DNA of 64,000 bases from Cellvibrionaceae bacterium (GCA_021151525.1 JAGKXD010000005.1:1-64000), one strand, 5' to 3'. Positions 51,561-60,742 are shown, counted from the stretch's first letter. Numbers and translations: made by a program. The notes: generated by a model not told the origin, from the sequence alone.

Positions 51561-53303
51561 ATGGCTGTAAAAATTATGATTACCTACAAATTTATGCACC
51601 TTTCAATATGCCGCGGCCTATTGATGCTTTCCCTCTTCTGCATATCTAGCTTTGCCAGTGCGGGGCAACTCGTTGCCAGCGTTGATCGCGATACTATCGG
51701 AATTCAAGAAACCTTTACGCTAACTATTGCAGCCGATTCGAAAGCAAACGGACAACCTGACACATCTACACTCAAAAATGATTTTGAAATTCTCTCTAAC
51801 AACGTAAGTCAATTTACTTCTATATCCAACGCTGGCTCAGAATTTAAGAAAGTTTGGCAACTGACACTTGCCCCAAAACGCGTAGGTGCTTTACTCATTC
51901 CATCATTTAATGTTGATGGTGCAATCAGCGAAGCAATCGAAATTAAAGTATCAAAGCAAAGCCAAACACAAACCACAACGGGTGATGATCAAATACGTGT
52001 CGTTGTTGAAACTGACAAAACAACTCTCGCCGTACAAGAACAACTTTTAGTAAAAGTGAAATTAATTTCTCAAGTTAATTTAAGCCAAGCTGAAATGCAG
52101 CCTTTGGATATTAAGGATGCCGTTGTCATTCCCCTTTCTGAAAAACCCAAACAATATGTCACCAACATCAATGGCAGGCAGCATTTAATTCTTGAAAGTA
52201 CTTTCGCGGTATTTCCACAAAACAGCGGTGAATTAACTATTCCAAGCCTTATTTATTCTGTGTTACCTAACATAGAACGTGACTTATGGAATGACCCTTT
52301 CGGGCGCAATCGCAGTAATATTTTGCGCCTTCCTACAGAAGAAAAGAACATTAAGGTAACGGCTGTGCCTACCGCAATGGCAGGAAAAACTTGGCAGCCA
52401 GCAAACAATGTCACTCTGCATGAAACCTGGAGCGCGAGTCTCGATCATTTAAAAATGGGCGAGCCCATTACCCGCACGATTACCATTGAAGCAGATGGAT
52501 TAACGGGAGGACAGATTGCCCCCTTAACCTTTGAAAACATTGAAGGTTTAACGTTTTATCCAGACCAACCTCAAAATGGCGATGCTAAAACCGATAAAGG
52601 CATTCAAGGTACACGTACAGAAACCATGGCAATAATTCCAAATCACGGCGGCGAATTTGTGTTACCCGAAGTTAAAGTGGATTGGTGGGACATTAAAACC
52701 CAAAGTATGCAATCTGCAACACTTCCGGCTAAAACCTTAAATGTTTTGGGTGGCGCAGCAGCGGCAACGCCTGCGAATCCTCAGCCTATAGATTCAAGCA
52801 ATGCCACGACCAATAATGCTCCAGTGGTAGCTACAGAGATTGTTACCAAAACCAATCCATGGCTTTTGGCAACCAGCATTATTTTTGCACTCTTGTCATT
52901 TACGCTTTTGATTTATGTGGTAAACCTGAGGGCAAAACTGAAAGCACTAATTAATGATCAAGATGAGGCCAATGAAGTCATCTCAGCAAAAGAAAAACAC
53001 ATTTGGGATTTGCTAAAACATGCTGCCGCCAATAAAGATGCAATCACACTGCGAAAAACCGTATTAAGTTGGGCAAAGTTTCAATGGCCAACAGAATCCA
53101 TTCATTCGTTGGATGATGTAGCAAAACTAGGCGAGAAAATTGAATTGACTCAATCACTCAAAAAATTGGATGAACATCTGTACAGCAATCACCCCAGTGA
53201 TGATTGGGAGCCGGGTGAACTGCTACAACAATTGAATGAATGCAGGAAAGAAAAAAATCAGAAGAAAAAATCTGAGGAATTAAAACCACTTTATAACAAT
53301 TAA
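51561..53303 (+). CDS. batD: BatD-like exported protein
   Basis: A 580-residue BatD (oxygen tolerance) family protein. A signal sequence ends near SFASAGQ; the periplasmic part consists of several Ig-like beta domains (VDRDTIGIQETFTLTI, VVVETDKTTLAVQEQLLVKV, EPITRTITIEADGL), then a single membrane helix (about residues 430-452, WLLATSIIFALLSFTLLIYVV) and a cytoplasmic C-terminal helix bundle. The start could be the ATG 11 codons in, next to the hydrophobic core. Last gene of the moxR cluster; a terminator follows. Confidence 0.92.
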   Translation: MAVKIMITYKFMHLSICRGLLMLSLFCISSFASAGQLVASVDRDTIGIQETFTLTIAADSKANGQPDTSTLKNDFEILSNNVSQFTSISNAGSEFKKVWQLTLAPKRVGALLIPSFNVDGAISEAIEIKVSKQSQTQTTTGDDQIRVVVETDKTTLAVQEQLLVKVKLISQVNLSQAEMQPLDIKDAVVIPLSEKPKQYVTNINGRQHLILESTFAVFPQNSGELTIPSLIYSVLPNIERDLWNDPFGRNRSNILRLPTEEKNIKVTAVPTAMAGKTWQPANNVTLHETWSASLDHLKMGEPITRTITIEADGLTGGQIAPLTFENIEGLTFYPDQPQNGDAKTDKGIQGTRTETMAIIPNHGGEFVLPEVKVDWWDIKTQSMQSATLPAKTLNVLGGAAAATPANPQPIDSSNATTNNAPVVATEIVTKTNPWLLATSIIFALLSFTLLIYVVNLRAKLKALINDQDEANEVISAKEKHIWDLLKHAAANKDAITLRKTVLSWAKFQWPTESIHSLDDVAKLGEKIELTQSLKKLDEHLYSNHPSDDWEPGELLQQLNECRKEKNQKKKSEELKPLYNN

Positions 53304-53333
53304 AAAAATGGCGCTCAATGAGCGCCATTTTTA
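53302..53333. terminator. Bidirectional Rho-independent terminator
   Basis: ATGGCGCTCA and TGAGCGCCAT form a perfect stem around A, flanked by A7 on the left and T5 on the right. It lies between batD (plus) and a lipoprotein gene (minus), which converge on it. Confidence 0.9.
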
Positions 53334-53336
53334 TGT

Positions 53337-53777
53337 TTACAAACTCGCTAAAGTTAAACCATTGCTATTGAGGTAGGTCAACATAGACTCTGGAGAGCTA
53401 AATGATTTCACTTGCAAATCAGAAGAATTCAAATTGACTGCAAGGCCAGTTTTCTTCGCGACCAATTCACTTAAGGCTTTTTTATCAAGCTTGCCATTAG
53501 GTGTTACAGATTTAATCTCATCGGGACTCAAGCTACTGTGTTTACCGTGCGGTAAATAAATAGTGCCGTTATTGAAATCCACTGCAAATGCAACTACACC
53601 GGGAATAAAGAAAAACAACAATCCAATTGCATCCGCTACCGCAACTATCGGATCTATAGAGCCGCTTTTTGCGCCCTTACGTTCAGGATAAAACACGGTG
53701 CCACAAGCAGTAAGCTCTAACACCATTACCAAGGTTAAGCTCACAGCAACTGTTCTAGCTAACATTTTTGCGACCAT
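53337..53777 (-). CDS. Conserved small lipoprotein
   Basis: A 146-residue lipoprotein. The signal sequence ends in the lipobox LTAC (Cys25). The mature N-terminus GTVFYPERKG and the following hydrophobic stretch (DAIGLLFFFIPGVVAFAVDF), then NGTIYLP, belong to a proteobacterial lipoprotein family known from Pseudomonas and relatives with no assigned role. The internal hydrophobic segment may be a membrane helix. AGAGGATC lies ahead of the ATG. It is a single gene with its own terminator. Confidence 0.82.
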   Translation of the reverse strand: MVAKMLARTVAVSLTLVMVLELTACGTVFYPERKGAKSGSIDPIVAVADAIGLLFFFIPGVVAFAVDFNNGTIYLPHGKHSSLSPDEIKSVTPNGKLDKKALSELVAKKTGLAVNLNSSDLQVKSFSSPESMLTYLNSNGLTLASL

Positions 53778-53958
53778 AAATAGATCCTCTTAGTGATAAA
53801 TTAATGAAGCTTAAAACCTAGAGGTTTAAAGCGCCAAGCCAAGTGAAGTCTGCCCTATTATAGCGCTGGAAAAACGGCAATATTTGGCATTTTGAGTAGG
53901 AAATTCACCATTAAATCTATATAGTCGCGCCTATTAACACCTGCACACCGGATCGCTT

Positions 53959-54432
53959 ATGAACGATGAAGAATTTGAGCTTTTTTTAACCAGCGCCAAT
54001 GCTGAGCTTAAAGAAAAACAGGCGCACTTGACAGCCACATACGGTTTTGGAAGCCATAAGCGTTGGATGTTTGAAAACGACAACGCCAAATTACAGTTTT
54101 TCAATCAGGATGATCAACTCGTTATAGAAGCTGAAATAATTGACATAGGCAGTTACTCACCCGCAGCAAGTACCTGGAAGTGGGCTTGGGCTTATGAATC
54201 CATTAATCCTGTGCTTAAAGCAGATTCAATTCGAATTAAGGAATTGGAAGAGATCACCGATCTGGTTATATTTGGTGAAAAAGAACCCGTTGAAGCCGAT
54301 GAATATTTAGCATGGGAATTGGCAGCAATGGCGGTAAAACATTTGAATGCTATGGGTTGCTACCGTGCATTTTCATCTGCACGTAACGTCAATATGTTTT
54401 TTGCCATTACGGCAGTACGTGTTTTATCCTAG
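53959..54432 (+). CDS. DUF6882-like protein
   Basis: A 157-residue cytoplasmic protein. The central STWKWAWAYESINP motif and the overall plan (N-terminal helix, beta strands, then the Trp-rich motif and a C-terminal helical segment) resemble the DUF6882 family. Function unknown. It stands alone between a lipoprotein gene and the NIT-like gene, both on the opposite strand. No clear ribosome site. Confidence 0.75.
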   Translation: MNDEEFELFLTSANAELKEKQAHLTATYGFGSHKRWMFENDNAKLQFFNQDDQLVIEAEIIDIGSYSPAASTWKWAWAYESINPVLKADSIRIKELEEITDLVIFGEKEPVEADEYLAWELAAMAVKHLNAMGCYRAFSSARNVNMFFAITAVRVLS

Positions 54433-54467
54433 CAATAACTCACCGACGACTGCTGTTGGGCTTGCAC

Positions 54468-55274
54468 TCATGTGCGATGAAATTGTATTTTTTCTACCTG
54501 CCGATCAAATTCAACTAACACATGCTCAATACAAGATGTTGCCAACTTAAAATAATCTGCAGGCGTAATGGTTGGTGCATCTGTAATTACCTGGGATTCA
54601 ATGACTTTTAACAGTTTGCGAAAATCTTGTTGAATTGCTGCAGACCAAGATGGATTAATATTGGATTCAATTTTCACAACCAAGTGATTTAATTGAATGC
54701 GTAACACACTTGTACAATAACCCTTGCTAACAACCCCCATACCCAAGGCTCGTGCCTGCCCAATATATTCGGCAATAAATAACAAATTGCGCCAATCAGT
54801 ATCTGTTGCATCTATCAACCCCAACTTACCTAAGTGGTGCGCGTAAGCGAGATCATCAATAAGATAAAGTAAATTTGCAATTAGAGTATTGTGTTGTTTC
54901 AAATTAACTTCAGCTTCAAGCGTTTGATAATTCGCATGGATTCGTTGCCAATGGTCAATAATACTATCCCACTTCGGATTTTCTTGAATCCACCCATCCA
55001 TTGCTGATATATCAGCGATTTCTTTTGCAGCAACAACTTCAATCCGTTTAATTTCATTGATTACTGATAAGTTACCGCTAAGAAAACCATTGGTTAAGCC
55101 ACGATGCTGTTGAATATACATAAGCAAAGTTCGCAGGCGTTTTAAATAAGCAATGCCTGCACGAAATAAAATTTCTTCATTTTTTTTGCGTTTTAAAATT
55201 CCGTATATTGCGGTAAATAAAGCAATTCCTGGCACCACAATAAAAATAAATACAAACGAAAAAGGTAAACTCAT
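54468..55274 (-). CDS. Membrane-anchored NIT-like sensor protein
   Basis: A 268-residue protein with one N-terminal membrane helix (about residues 5-26) and an all-helical domain that resembles the nitrate/nitrite-sensing (NIT) fold: TLLMYIQQHRGLTNGFLSG near residue 52 and YIGQARALGMGVVSKG near 170 match the two conserved Arg-containing helices. There is no output domain. The gene begins one base after the stop of a chemoreceptor gene that lacks a sensory domain, so the two are surely co-transcribed and may form one receptor. The similarity is by eye; ligand unknown. Confidence 0.7.
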   Translation of the reverse strand: MSLPFSFVFIFIVVPGIALFTAIYGILKRKKNEEILFRAGIAYLKRLRTLLMYIQQHRGLTNGFLSGNLSVINEIKRIEVVAAKEIADISAMDGWIQENPKWDSIIDHWQRIHANYQTLEAEVNLKQHNTLIANLLYLIDDLAYAHHLGKLGLIDATDTDWRNLLFIAEYIGQARALGMGVVSKGYCTSVLRIQLNHLVVKIESNINPSWSAAIQQDFRKLLKVIESQVITDAPTITPADYFKLATSCIEHVLVEFDRQVEKIQFHRT

Positions 55275-55275
55275 T

Positions 55276-56412
55276 TTATAACTCCGCTTGGCGAGTTAAA
55301 CGGTGTAAATGCTCGGCAATTTCTGCAGCCTGCCCCGCTCTTTGGCTGTTATCATGCGCGTGGTTAGCAACAGTTTCTACGTGACCAGAAATTTCCCTTA
55401 CGGCTACGCTTTGTTGCGATGCAGCCACTGCAATCGCATCGACCAACACAAATACTTCATGAGTTCGCGCTGAAATATCTTTTAGGGCTGCATCCGCATG
55501 CTTCACACTACTTTGGCAATAGGTTGTTTTATCCATTACCGAGGTCATACTCATTAACACTTGTTGCATGTTAGCTTGAACTTTTGCAATGCTCGTGGAT
55601 ATTTCAGTTGCCGACCCTTGACTACGTTTTGCCAAGCTACGCACCTCATCTGCAACAACCGCAAAACCTCGACCATATTCTCCCGCTCGCGCGGCTTCAA
55701 TGGCTGCGTTGAGCGCAAGTAAATTTGTTTGCTCGGCGATTTCACTAATTATGCGCGACATGCTTGTGACTGATTGCATAAGTTCATCCAGCGTTGTTAT
55801 GCGCCGTTCAGTGTCTTTAGCGAGCTCAGCTACCTGGGTAACCTCACTATTTGCTTCCTGCAATGCATTGCTTCCTTTTTCGGTCAGGTGCAATGCTTCT
55901 GTAGCGCGATCACGCGTAGCGCTAATGCGTTTAGCAATATCCTCCAGGCAATAACTCATTTCAGTAATCGCCGCTGCGCTGGAAGTCGTTGCTGCCGATT
56001 GATTGGCTGCACTTTCTGAATACTGTCGAGCATTTGCAGCGAGTTCAGCGGAGGAAAATGCCATTTCTTTTAAGGCATCGCGATTAGCATCTAGAGTGCG
56101 ATGATAAGGCTTTAAGATTTCATGAAGAGGTTCGCGCAAAGGAAACAGGAAACCATTTACATAGCTTTTCCACTCCAGATTTTTTTTATCTCCCAAATAC
56201 GCAAGATACATATGCAAACCACGCACATCATCAAGCAGCGACACCAAGGTACAACCGCCGAGCAAAATTAAAAATAAATAATTTGCTTGCATGAGTATTT
56301 GAGAAAAGCCGCTAATCTCTAAAATGAACAGACTGCAAGTCAATAGGGCAAGAAGCACCAATATTCGCCCAAGCCCAAAGATTAGTAACGCCTGTTTAAT
56401 GCTTACCCACAT
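55276..56412 (-). CDS. Methyl-accepting chemotaxis protein without periplasmic domain
   Basis: A 378-residue chemoreceptor. Two closely spaced N-terminal helices (about residues 7-28 and 38-58) leave essentially no periplasmic domain and no HAMP domain is obvious. The cytoplasmic coiled coil has the conserved hairpin tip EIAEQTNLLALNAAIEAARAGE and AVVADEVRSLAKR, which bind CheA/CheW. No C-terminal CheR-binding pentapeptide. The start at 56412 follows GAGAGG at 5-base spacing; an upstream start at 56499 lacks one. The NIT-like gene follows directly. Confidence 0.9.
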   Translation of the reverse strand: MWVSIKQALLIFGLGRILVLLALLTCSLFILEISGFSQILMQANYLFLILLGGCTLVSLLDDVRGLHMYLAYLGDKKNLEWKSYVNGFLFPLREPLHEILKPYHRTLDANRDALKEMAFSSAELAANARQYSESAANQSAATTSSAAAITEMSYCLEDIAKRISATRDRATEALHLTEKGSNALQEANSEVTQVAELAKDTERRITTLDELMQSVTSMSRIISEIAEQTNLLALNAAIEAARAGEYGRGFAVVADEVRSLAKRSQGSATEISTSIAKVQANMQQVLMSMTSVMDKTTYCQSSVKHADAALKDISARTHEVFVLVDAIAVAASQQSVAVREISGHVETVANHAHDNSQRAGQAAEIAEHLHRLTRQAEL

Positions 56413-56724
56413 ATTGCCTCTCTTGAACGTGATACTGCGCTTGCTTACTTTAAGAAAGTTGAACTCATCCTTAGTAAACGCCCGAAAAGAACTCGCCAAT
56501 TTGTTAGTGATGCAAATAACGAATTATTTCAGCACCTTTTTCAAGCGCCGCAGCCTCTATTTGGATCACCAACTTAAAACAATTGTAGTTTTTTGGTGCA
56601 TACAACTTCTTAAGTTGCATTAAATTAATACATAAGTATTAACTTCAACATTCATGCCATTGAGCTGGATTATGGAGGGATAAAATAATTTATATTTTTT
56701 TGATTTTTAGTCGAACTGTGCTTA
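56413..56724. other. Intergenic region upstream of the chemoreceptor gene
   Basis: A 312-base AT-rich stretch between the pseudouridine synthase end and the chemoreceptor start, both on the minus strand. It must hold the chemoreceptor promoter, but I see no convincing box pair, operator or terminator, and no ORF with coding character. Confidence 0.4.
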
Positions 56725-57420
56725 TCAAATACGTGGCCAAGTTAACGACCAGGGGGAAAGAAACGCTTGTAGAGCAAGCTGGAACTCAGGAGATTTGAAA
56801 TACTCACCTTCACGAGGCATTTCAGTAAAGCGATAGTCTTGGCCCAGCAGGGAAAAGCCAATGCTATAAGCATGCAAATAGACACGATCTATAGTTTCAC
56901 ACGCCGAAGCATCTGCATAAAGCGCATCACCCAATATAGGCGCGCCAATACTTTTTAAAGCTACTCGAATTTGATGCGTCTTGCCCGTATGAGGCTTAAC
57001 AATAAAAAGACGCACGCCCTCACCTGCAGAAGCACTAAAAAATTGAGTAATAGCCGGATTATCGAAAGACGGTAATAATTTCCACGCACCGCGCCGCGCT
57101 GACGCCATATCACCTTTTATTAGCCCCTGCTTTTTTTTAGGTTTTTTTGCGCTAAGCGCTAAATAGTATTTTTCAATTTGGCGATTTTTAAACTGATCAA
57201 CTAGTTCCTGATTTGCGGCTGCCGTTTTTGCCATAACCAACAAACCTGAAGTCACTTTATCTAAGCGATGCACCGGATAAAGCTCAGACAATCGTTCTGT
57301 TTGTTTAACCGTTTCAAATAAACCTTGCCCGCCATCATCACTATGAAAGCTAGTATTTGGCTTTTTATAGATAATTAAAAAATGCTCGTTGCTTTCTATT
57401 AATTCATAAACATCATTCAT
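56725..57420 (-). CDS. RluA-family pseudouridine synthase
   Basis: A 231-residue RNA pseudouridine synthase. The catalytic motif is intact: HRLDKVTSGLLVMAKT (catalytic Asp), followed by KYYLAL and KPHTGKTHQIRV. There is no S4 domain. It resembles the small RluA-like/TruC group that modifies rRNA or tRNA; the target site is not predictable. I chose the ATG at 57420, which gives the typical YELIESNEHFLIIYKKP start; an ATG at 57456 would add 12 residues. Confidence 0.88.
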   Translation of the reverse strand: MNDVYELIESNEHFLIIYKKPNTSFHSDDGGQGLFETVKQTERLSELYPVHRLDKVTSGLLVMAKTAAANQELVDQFKNRQIEKYYLALSAKKPKKKQGLIKGDMASARRGAWKLLPSFDNPAITQFFSASAGEGVRLFIVKPHTGKTHQIRVALKSIGAPILGDALYADASACETIDRVYLHAYSIGFSLLGQDYRFTEMPREGEYFKSPEFQLALQAFLSPWSLTWPRI

Positions 57421-57719
57421 AAATATTTCATCTATTAAGTAGCCTTGTTGCAGCATAAAAAACTAAGCCAATACTCGCCAATATAAATCTGCTAACTATA
57501 ATAAGGACAAGTGTCCGCAGTGTTGCACAGTAAAGGGTAACCCCCAAGGGCATTCATCTCAATGCCCCTTAAATCCTGACTGTGAAGTTCAAGGATTTAC
57601 CTAACCACTGCAACCTGCGGATACCCTATTATTCTCGTATTTATCCGCACTTTAAAATATCCCCACCCAATGCACATTATAAATTTATAATACGTAATTA
57701 TTTTCTATTAATTAACTTT

Positions 57720-58364
57720 ATGACTGACATCAACTCCGAATCATTAAAACCTAATGTTGAATTTTATCGCACCCAACATAAACTCCGCTTAAGTTATATG
57801 CCTTGGCTTTATGCCGAACTAAAGCCTGCTCACAAAGCGTGGGCAAACGAATGGCAACTTGAAATACAAACATATCTGCAAAAAGTAGAAACTATTCAGA
57901 TTGGTAAAAATTGTTTTATCGCTCCCGAAGCCAAACTTTTCGCAGAACCGGGCCGCCCCATTATTATTGGCGATGACTCTTACATAGCGGCTGATGCCGT
58001 TATTCATGGTCCTGTAACCTTGGGCAAAAACGTTTCAATTAACCATCACGTCACCATGGATGGCGGCAGCAAGGGTATTCACATCGGCAACAATGTTCGC
58101 ATTGCAGCTTACTGCCAATTGTACGCCTTTAATCACGGCATGCTGCCGGATAGATTGGTATCTGAACAACCCATTCAGTCTCGCGGGATTTATATTGGGG
58201 ATGATGTATGGCTGGGCGCTAACGTTGGCATTGTTGACGGCATTAGTATTGGTGATCACGCAGTCGTAGGTATGGGCAGTCAAGTTACGCGCGATGTTGA
58301 TACTTTTAAAATTGTTGCCGGAAACCCAATTCAGGTTATTGGCGACAGGCGAGATAAAAAATAA
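57720..58364 (+). CDS. Left-handed beta-helix acyltransferase
   Basis: A 214-residue acetyltransferase with hexapeptide repeats (for example IGDDSYIAADAVI, LGKNVSINHHVTMDGG, IGNNVRIAAYCQ, IGDDVWLGANVGIVDG, IGDHAVVGMGSQVT). The C-terminal GNPIQVIGDRR matches the xenobiotic/maltose O-acetyltransferase group ending. It likely transfers acetyl or another acyl group from CoA to a sugar or small molecule. The start at 57720 is preferred; an upstream in-frame ATG at 57582 would add 46 atypical residues. The ribosome site is weak. Confidence 0.85.
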   Translation: MTDINSESLKPNVEFYRTQHKLRLSYMPWLYAELKPAHKAWANEWQLEIQTYLQKVETIQIGKNCFIAPEAKLFAEPGRPIIIGDDSYIAADAVIHGPVTLGKNVSINHHVTMDGGSKGIHIGNNVRIAAYCQLYAFNHGMLPDRLVSEQPIQSRGIYIGDDVWLGANVGIVDGISIGDHAVVGMGSQVTRDVDTFKIVAGNPIQVIGDRRDKK

Positions 58365-58410
58365 TCGCTTTAAAAGGATTGCGGCTTCTTATGCCACTCC
58401 AGTAGAATGC

Positions 58411-58582
58411 GCGCACTTCTCTCGGGGGAGTAATCTGCCAGTTTTTGAAAAATTACTGGCGCTATTGTCAACAAACTTGCTCATATAGCATGGCAATAGC
58501 GTCCAACTGAATTGTTGGATTGATGAGACCTGAGACATAGCTACCGCCACTGGCGGGACGGTTGCTATGTCTCTGGTTTAGA
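58411..58582 (+). promoter_or_regulatory. yybP-ykoY manganese riboswitch
   Basis: The leader contains the conserved loop GGGGGAGTA (58424-58432) and, about 90 bases on, GATGAGACC (58522-58530), the two Mn2+-binding loop sequences of the yybP-ykoY class. Between them are paired segments; after them TGAGACATAGC pairs with GCTATGTCTC, with ACC/GGT extending the helix. The element ends about 18 bases before the start of a UPF0016 Mn2+ exporter gene, the expected client. Boundaries are approximate. Confidence 0.82.
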
Positions 58583-58599
58583 AATCCCGCCCGGATCTT

Positions 58600-59172
58600 A
58601 TGATGGAAGCCTTCCTTAGCTCTACCCTCGCAGTCGCTATCGCCGAAATTGGTGATAAAACTCAACTCCTCGCACTCTTTCTGGTCGCCAAATACGGCCG
58701 ACCATACATCATCAGTCTTGGCGTACTTTTATCCACTGTGCTCAATCATGCGCTATCTGCATGGGTTGGCGCTTGGCTGGGCGATAAAATCCCCCCTCAA
58801 TATATTCCCTGGATCATCAGCGCTAGCTTTCTCGCCGTCGCCATTTGGCTTTTAGTGCCCGATAAAGAAGACGATGATATGGGCAAATTCAGCCAATATG
58901 GCCCTTTAGTTGCCACATGCATCCTGTTCTTTTTGGCAGAAATTGGCGATAAAACCCAGATCGCAACGGTTATTCTAGCCGCCCAATATCAAACCCAAGT
59001 TCTCTGGGTTGTCGCTGGAACCACCTTGGGCATGCTGATCGCCAATGTTCCGGTAATTTTCGCGGGTAAATGGCTTATGCAACGTATTCCGCTCACGCTC
59101 GCACACAGATGTGCCTTTGTATTGTTTTTGGCGCTAGCAGTCATAACGCTCGCAAAAGCTTATCTCAGTTAA
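58600..59172 (+). CDS. mneA: Mn2+ exporter, UPF0016/TMEM165/GDT1 family
   Basis: A 190-residue membrane protein with about six helices in two repeats. Each repeat carries the family motif E-x-G-D-K-T-Q: AEIGDKTQLLAL near residue 15 and AEIGDKTQIATV near 113. Bacterial members export Mn2+ (named MneA in Vibrio). The gene is preceded by a yybP-ykoY Mn2+ riboswitch, which should turn it on when Mn2+ is high. Two adjacent ATG codons (58600, 58603) are possible starts. The symbol is by family and context. Confidence 0.9.
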   Translation: MMEAFLSSTLAVAIAEIGDKTQLLALFLVAKYGRPYIISLGVLLSTVLNHALSAWVGAWLGDKIPPQYIPWIISASFLAVAIWLLVPDKEDDDMGKFSQYGPLVATCILFFLAEIGDKTQIATVILAAQYQTQVLWVVAGTTLGMLIANVPVIFAGKWLMQRIPLTLAHRCAFVLFLALAVITLAKAYLS

Positions 59173-59188
59173 CGATTTAGCAACCCTC

Positions 59189-59260
59189 AGATATTGATTG
59201 CTAGCTATAGGCAGTCAATATCTGTACTATGCGCGTCCCGACGCTCCTAGGTCAGCGTCG
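59189..59260 (+). other. Two strong hairpins between mneA and rhlE
   Basis: AGATATTGATTGC (59189-59201) pairs with GCAGTCAATATCT (59211-59223) over 13 bases with one G-T, and CGACGCT (59239-59245) pairs with AGCGTCG (59254-59260). Neither is followed by a T-run. They fill much of the 183-base gap and could be a structured 5' leader of rhlE or a 3' end structure of mneA. Confidence 0.55.
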
Positions 59261-59355
59261 CCTTTCTCTTTCTGGTTATTGGCACTTCGCCAACTAGAAT
59301 CTCTTGCTCGCCAGACCTATCCCCACTGCGGGAGGCCGAGCTACAGGAAAACACT

Positions 59356-60735
59356 ATGTCATTTGCTAATCTCGGCTTAAATGCCGAAATTCTTCGTGCT
59401 ATTGCTGAAGAAGGCTATAGCACGCCAACACCAATCCAAACCCAAGCCATCCCCGCTGTTCTTAAGGGCGGCGATATACTCGCTGGAGCACAAACGGGTA
59501 CTGGTAAAACGGCAGGCTTTACCCTGCCCCTGTTACAAAAACTGAGTGCAACGCCTAAAGCCGTTAGCGGCCGTCGCCCAGTGCGCGCATTAATTCTCAC
59601 CCCAACCCGCGAGCTCGCCGCACAAGTTTTTGAAAGCGTGCGCACTTACGGAAAATATTTGCCATTACGCTCTACCGTTGTTTTCGGTGGTGTAAGTGCC
59701 AATCCACAAATGATGAAGCTGCGCGGCGGCGTAGATATTCTGGTTGCAACCCCCGGCCGCTTGCTGGATTTGGTTCAACAAAACGCAGTGGTATTAAAAG
59801 AAGTGGAAGTGCTGGTGCTCGATGAGGCAGACCGCATGCTCGATATGGGTTTTATTCACGACATTAAACGCGTTTTAGCACTACTGCCAAAGCAACGTCA
59901 AAATTTATTGTTCTCTGCAACTTTCTCCAATGAGATTAAAGATCTTGCCGATAAATTATTAAATAAACCCACACTGATTGAAGTGGCGCGTCGTAATACT
60001 GCCAGCGAACGCATCGAGCAAACCGTTCACCCCGTTGATCGCAATCGCAAGCGCGAATTGTTAACACATTTAATTAAGCAAGGTGATTGGCAACAAGTAT
60101 TAATTTTTACGCGCACCAAACACGGCGCCAATAAATTAACCGAGCAATTATCAACGGATGGAATTAGCGCAGCAGCCATTCACGGCAACAAAAGCCAAGG
60201 CGCTCGAACTAAAGCTTTAGATGATTTCAAAAAAGGCGCTATTCGCGCTCTGGTTGCTACCGATATTGCTGCACGCGGAATTGATATTGACCAATTGCCT
60301 CACGTAGTGAATTACGAACTGCCAAACGTACCTGAAGATTATGTACACCGTATTGGTCGTACCGGCCGCGCAGAGAGTGAAGGCGTTGCAGTTTCGTTGG
60401 TATGCGTTGATGAAGATAAATTTTTACGCGATATCGAAAAATTAATTAAGCGCGATATTCCAAAAGAAGTTATCACCGGTTTCGAACCAGACCCAAGTAT
60501 TAAGCCAGAACCGATTGTATTGGGCCGCAGCATGACGATTGGCCGCAACAATGGTGGTGGGAATGGTGGCGGAAATAACGGTGGTGCTCGCAGACCTGCA
60601 CTGGGTGCAAAACCAAAACCTAAAACAGCAAGCAACAATGGCAAGCCAAATGGTGGCGGCAATTCCTCTGCAAAAAAACCACAAGGGGCAACACGCAGAA
60701 GCAAACCTAAAAAGCCGGTTATTAAAATCGGTTAA
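59356..60735 (+). CDS. rhlE: DEAD-box RNA helicase RhlE
   Basis: A 459-residue ATP-dependent RNA helicase. Core motifs in order: Q motif TPIQTQAIP, Walker A AQTGTGKT near residue 45, TPTRELAAQV, DEAD in VLDEADRMLDMGF, LFSATFS, IFTRTKHGA, TDIAARGIDI and HRIGRTGRAE. The C-terminal 80 residues are rich in Gly, Asn, Lys and Pro, a typical RNA-binding tail of RhlE-type enzymes that act in ribosome assembly and RNA decay, often in the cold. A terminator follows the stop. Confidence 0.94.
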   Translation: MSFANLGLNAEILRAIAEEGYSTPTPIQTQAIPAVLKGGDILAGAQTGTGKTAGFTLPLLQKLSATPKAVSGRRPVRALILTPTRELAAQVFESVRTYGKYLPLRSTVVFGGVSANPQMMKLRGGVDILVATPGRLLDLVQQNAVVLKEVEVLVLDEADRMLDMGFIHDIKRVLALLPKQRQNLLFSATFSNEIKDLADKLLNKPTLIEVARRNTASERIEQTVHPVDRNRKRELLTHLIKQGDWQQVLIFTRTKHGANKLTEQLSTDGISAAAIHGNKSQGARTKALDDFKKGAIRALVATDIAARGIDIDQLPHVVNYELPNVPEDYVHRIGRTGRAESEGVAVSLVCVDEDKFLRDIEKLIKRDIPKEVITGFEPDPSIKPEPIVLGRSMTIGRNNGGGNGGGNNGGARRPALGAKPKPKTASNNGKPNGGGNSSAKKPQGATRRSKPKKPVIKIG

Positions 60736-60742
60736 TACAAAT

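Noticed and set aside
57582..57719. Extended start of the beta-helix acyltransferase
   Set aside because: The 46 added residues are AT-rich, Tyr/Ile/Phe-heavy and unlike the family; the ATG at 57720 gives a normal N-terminus.
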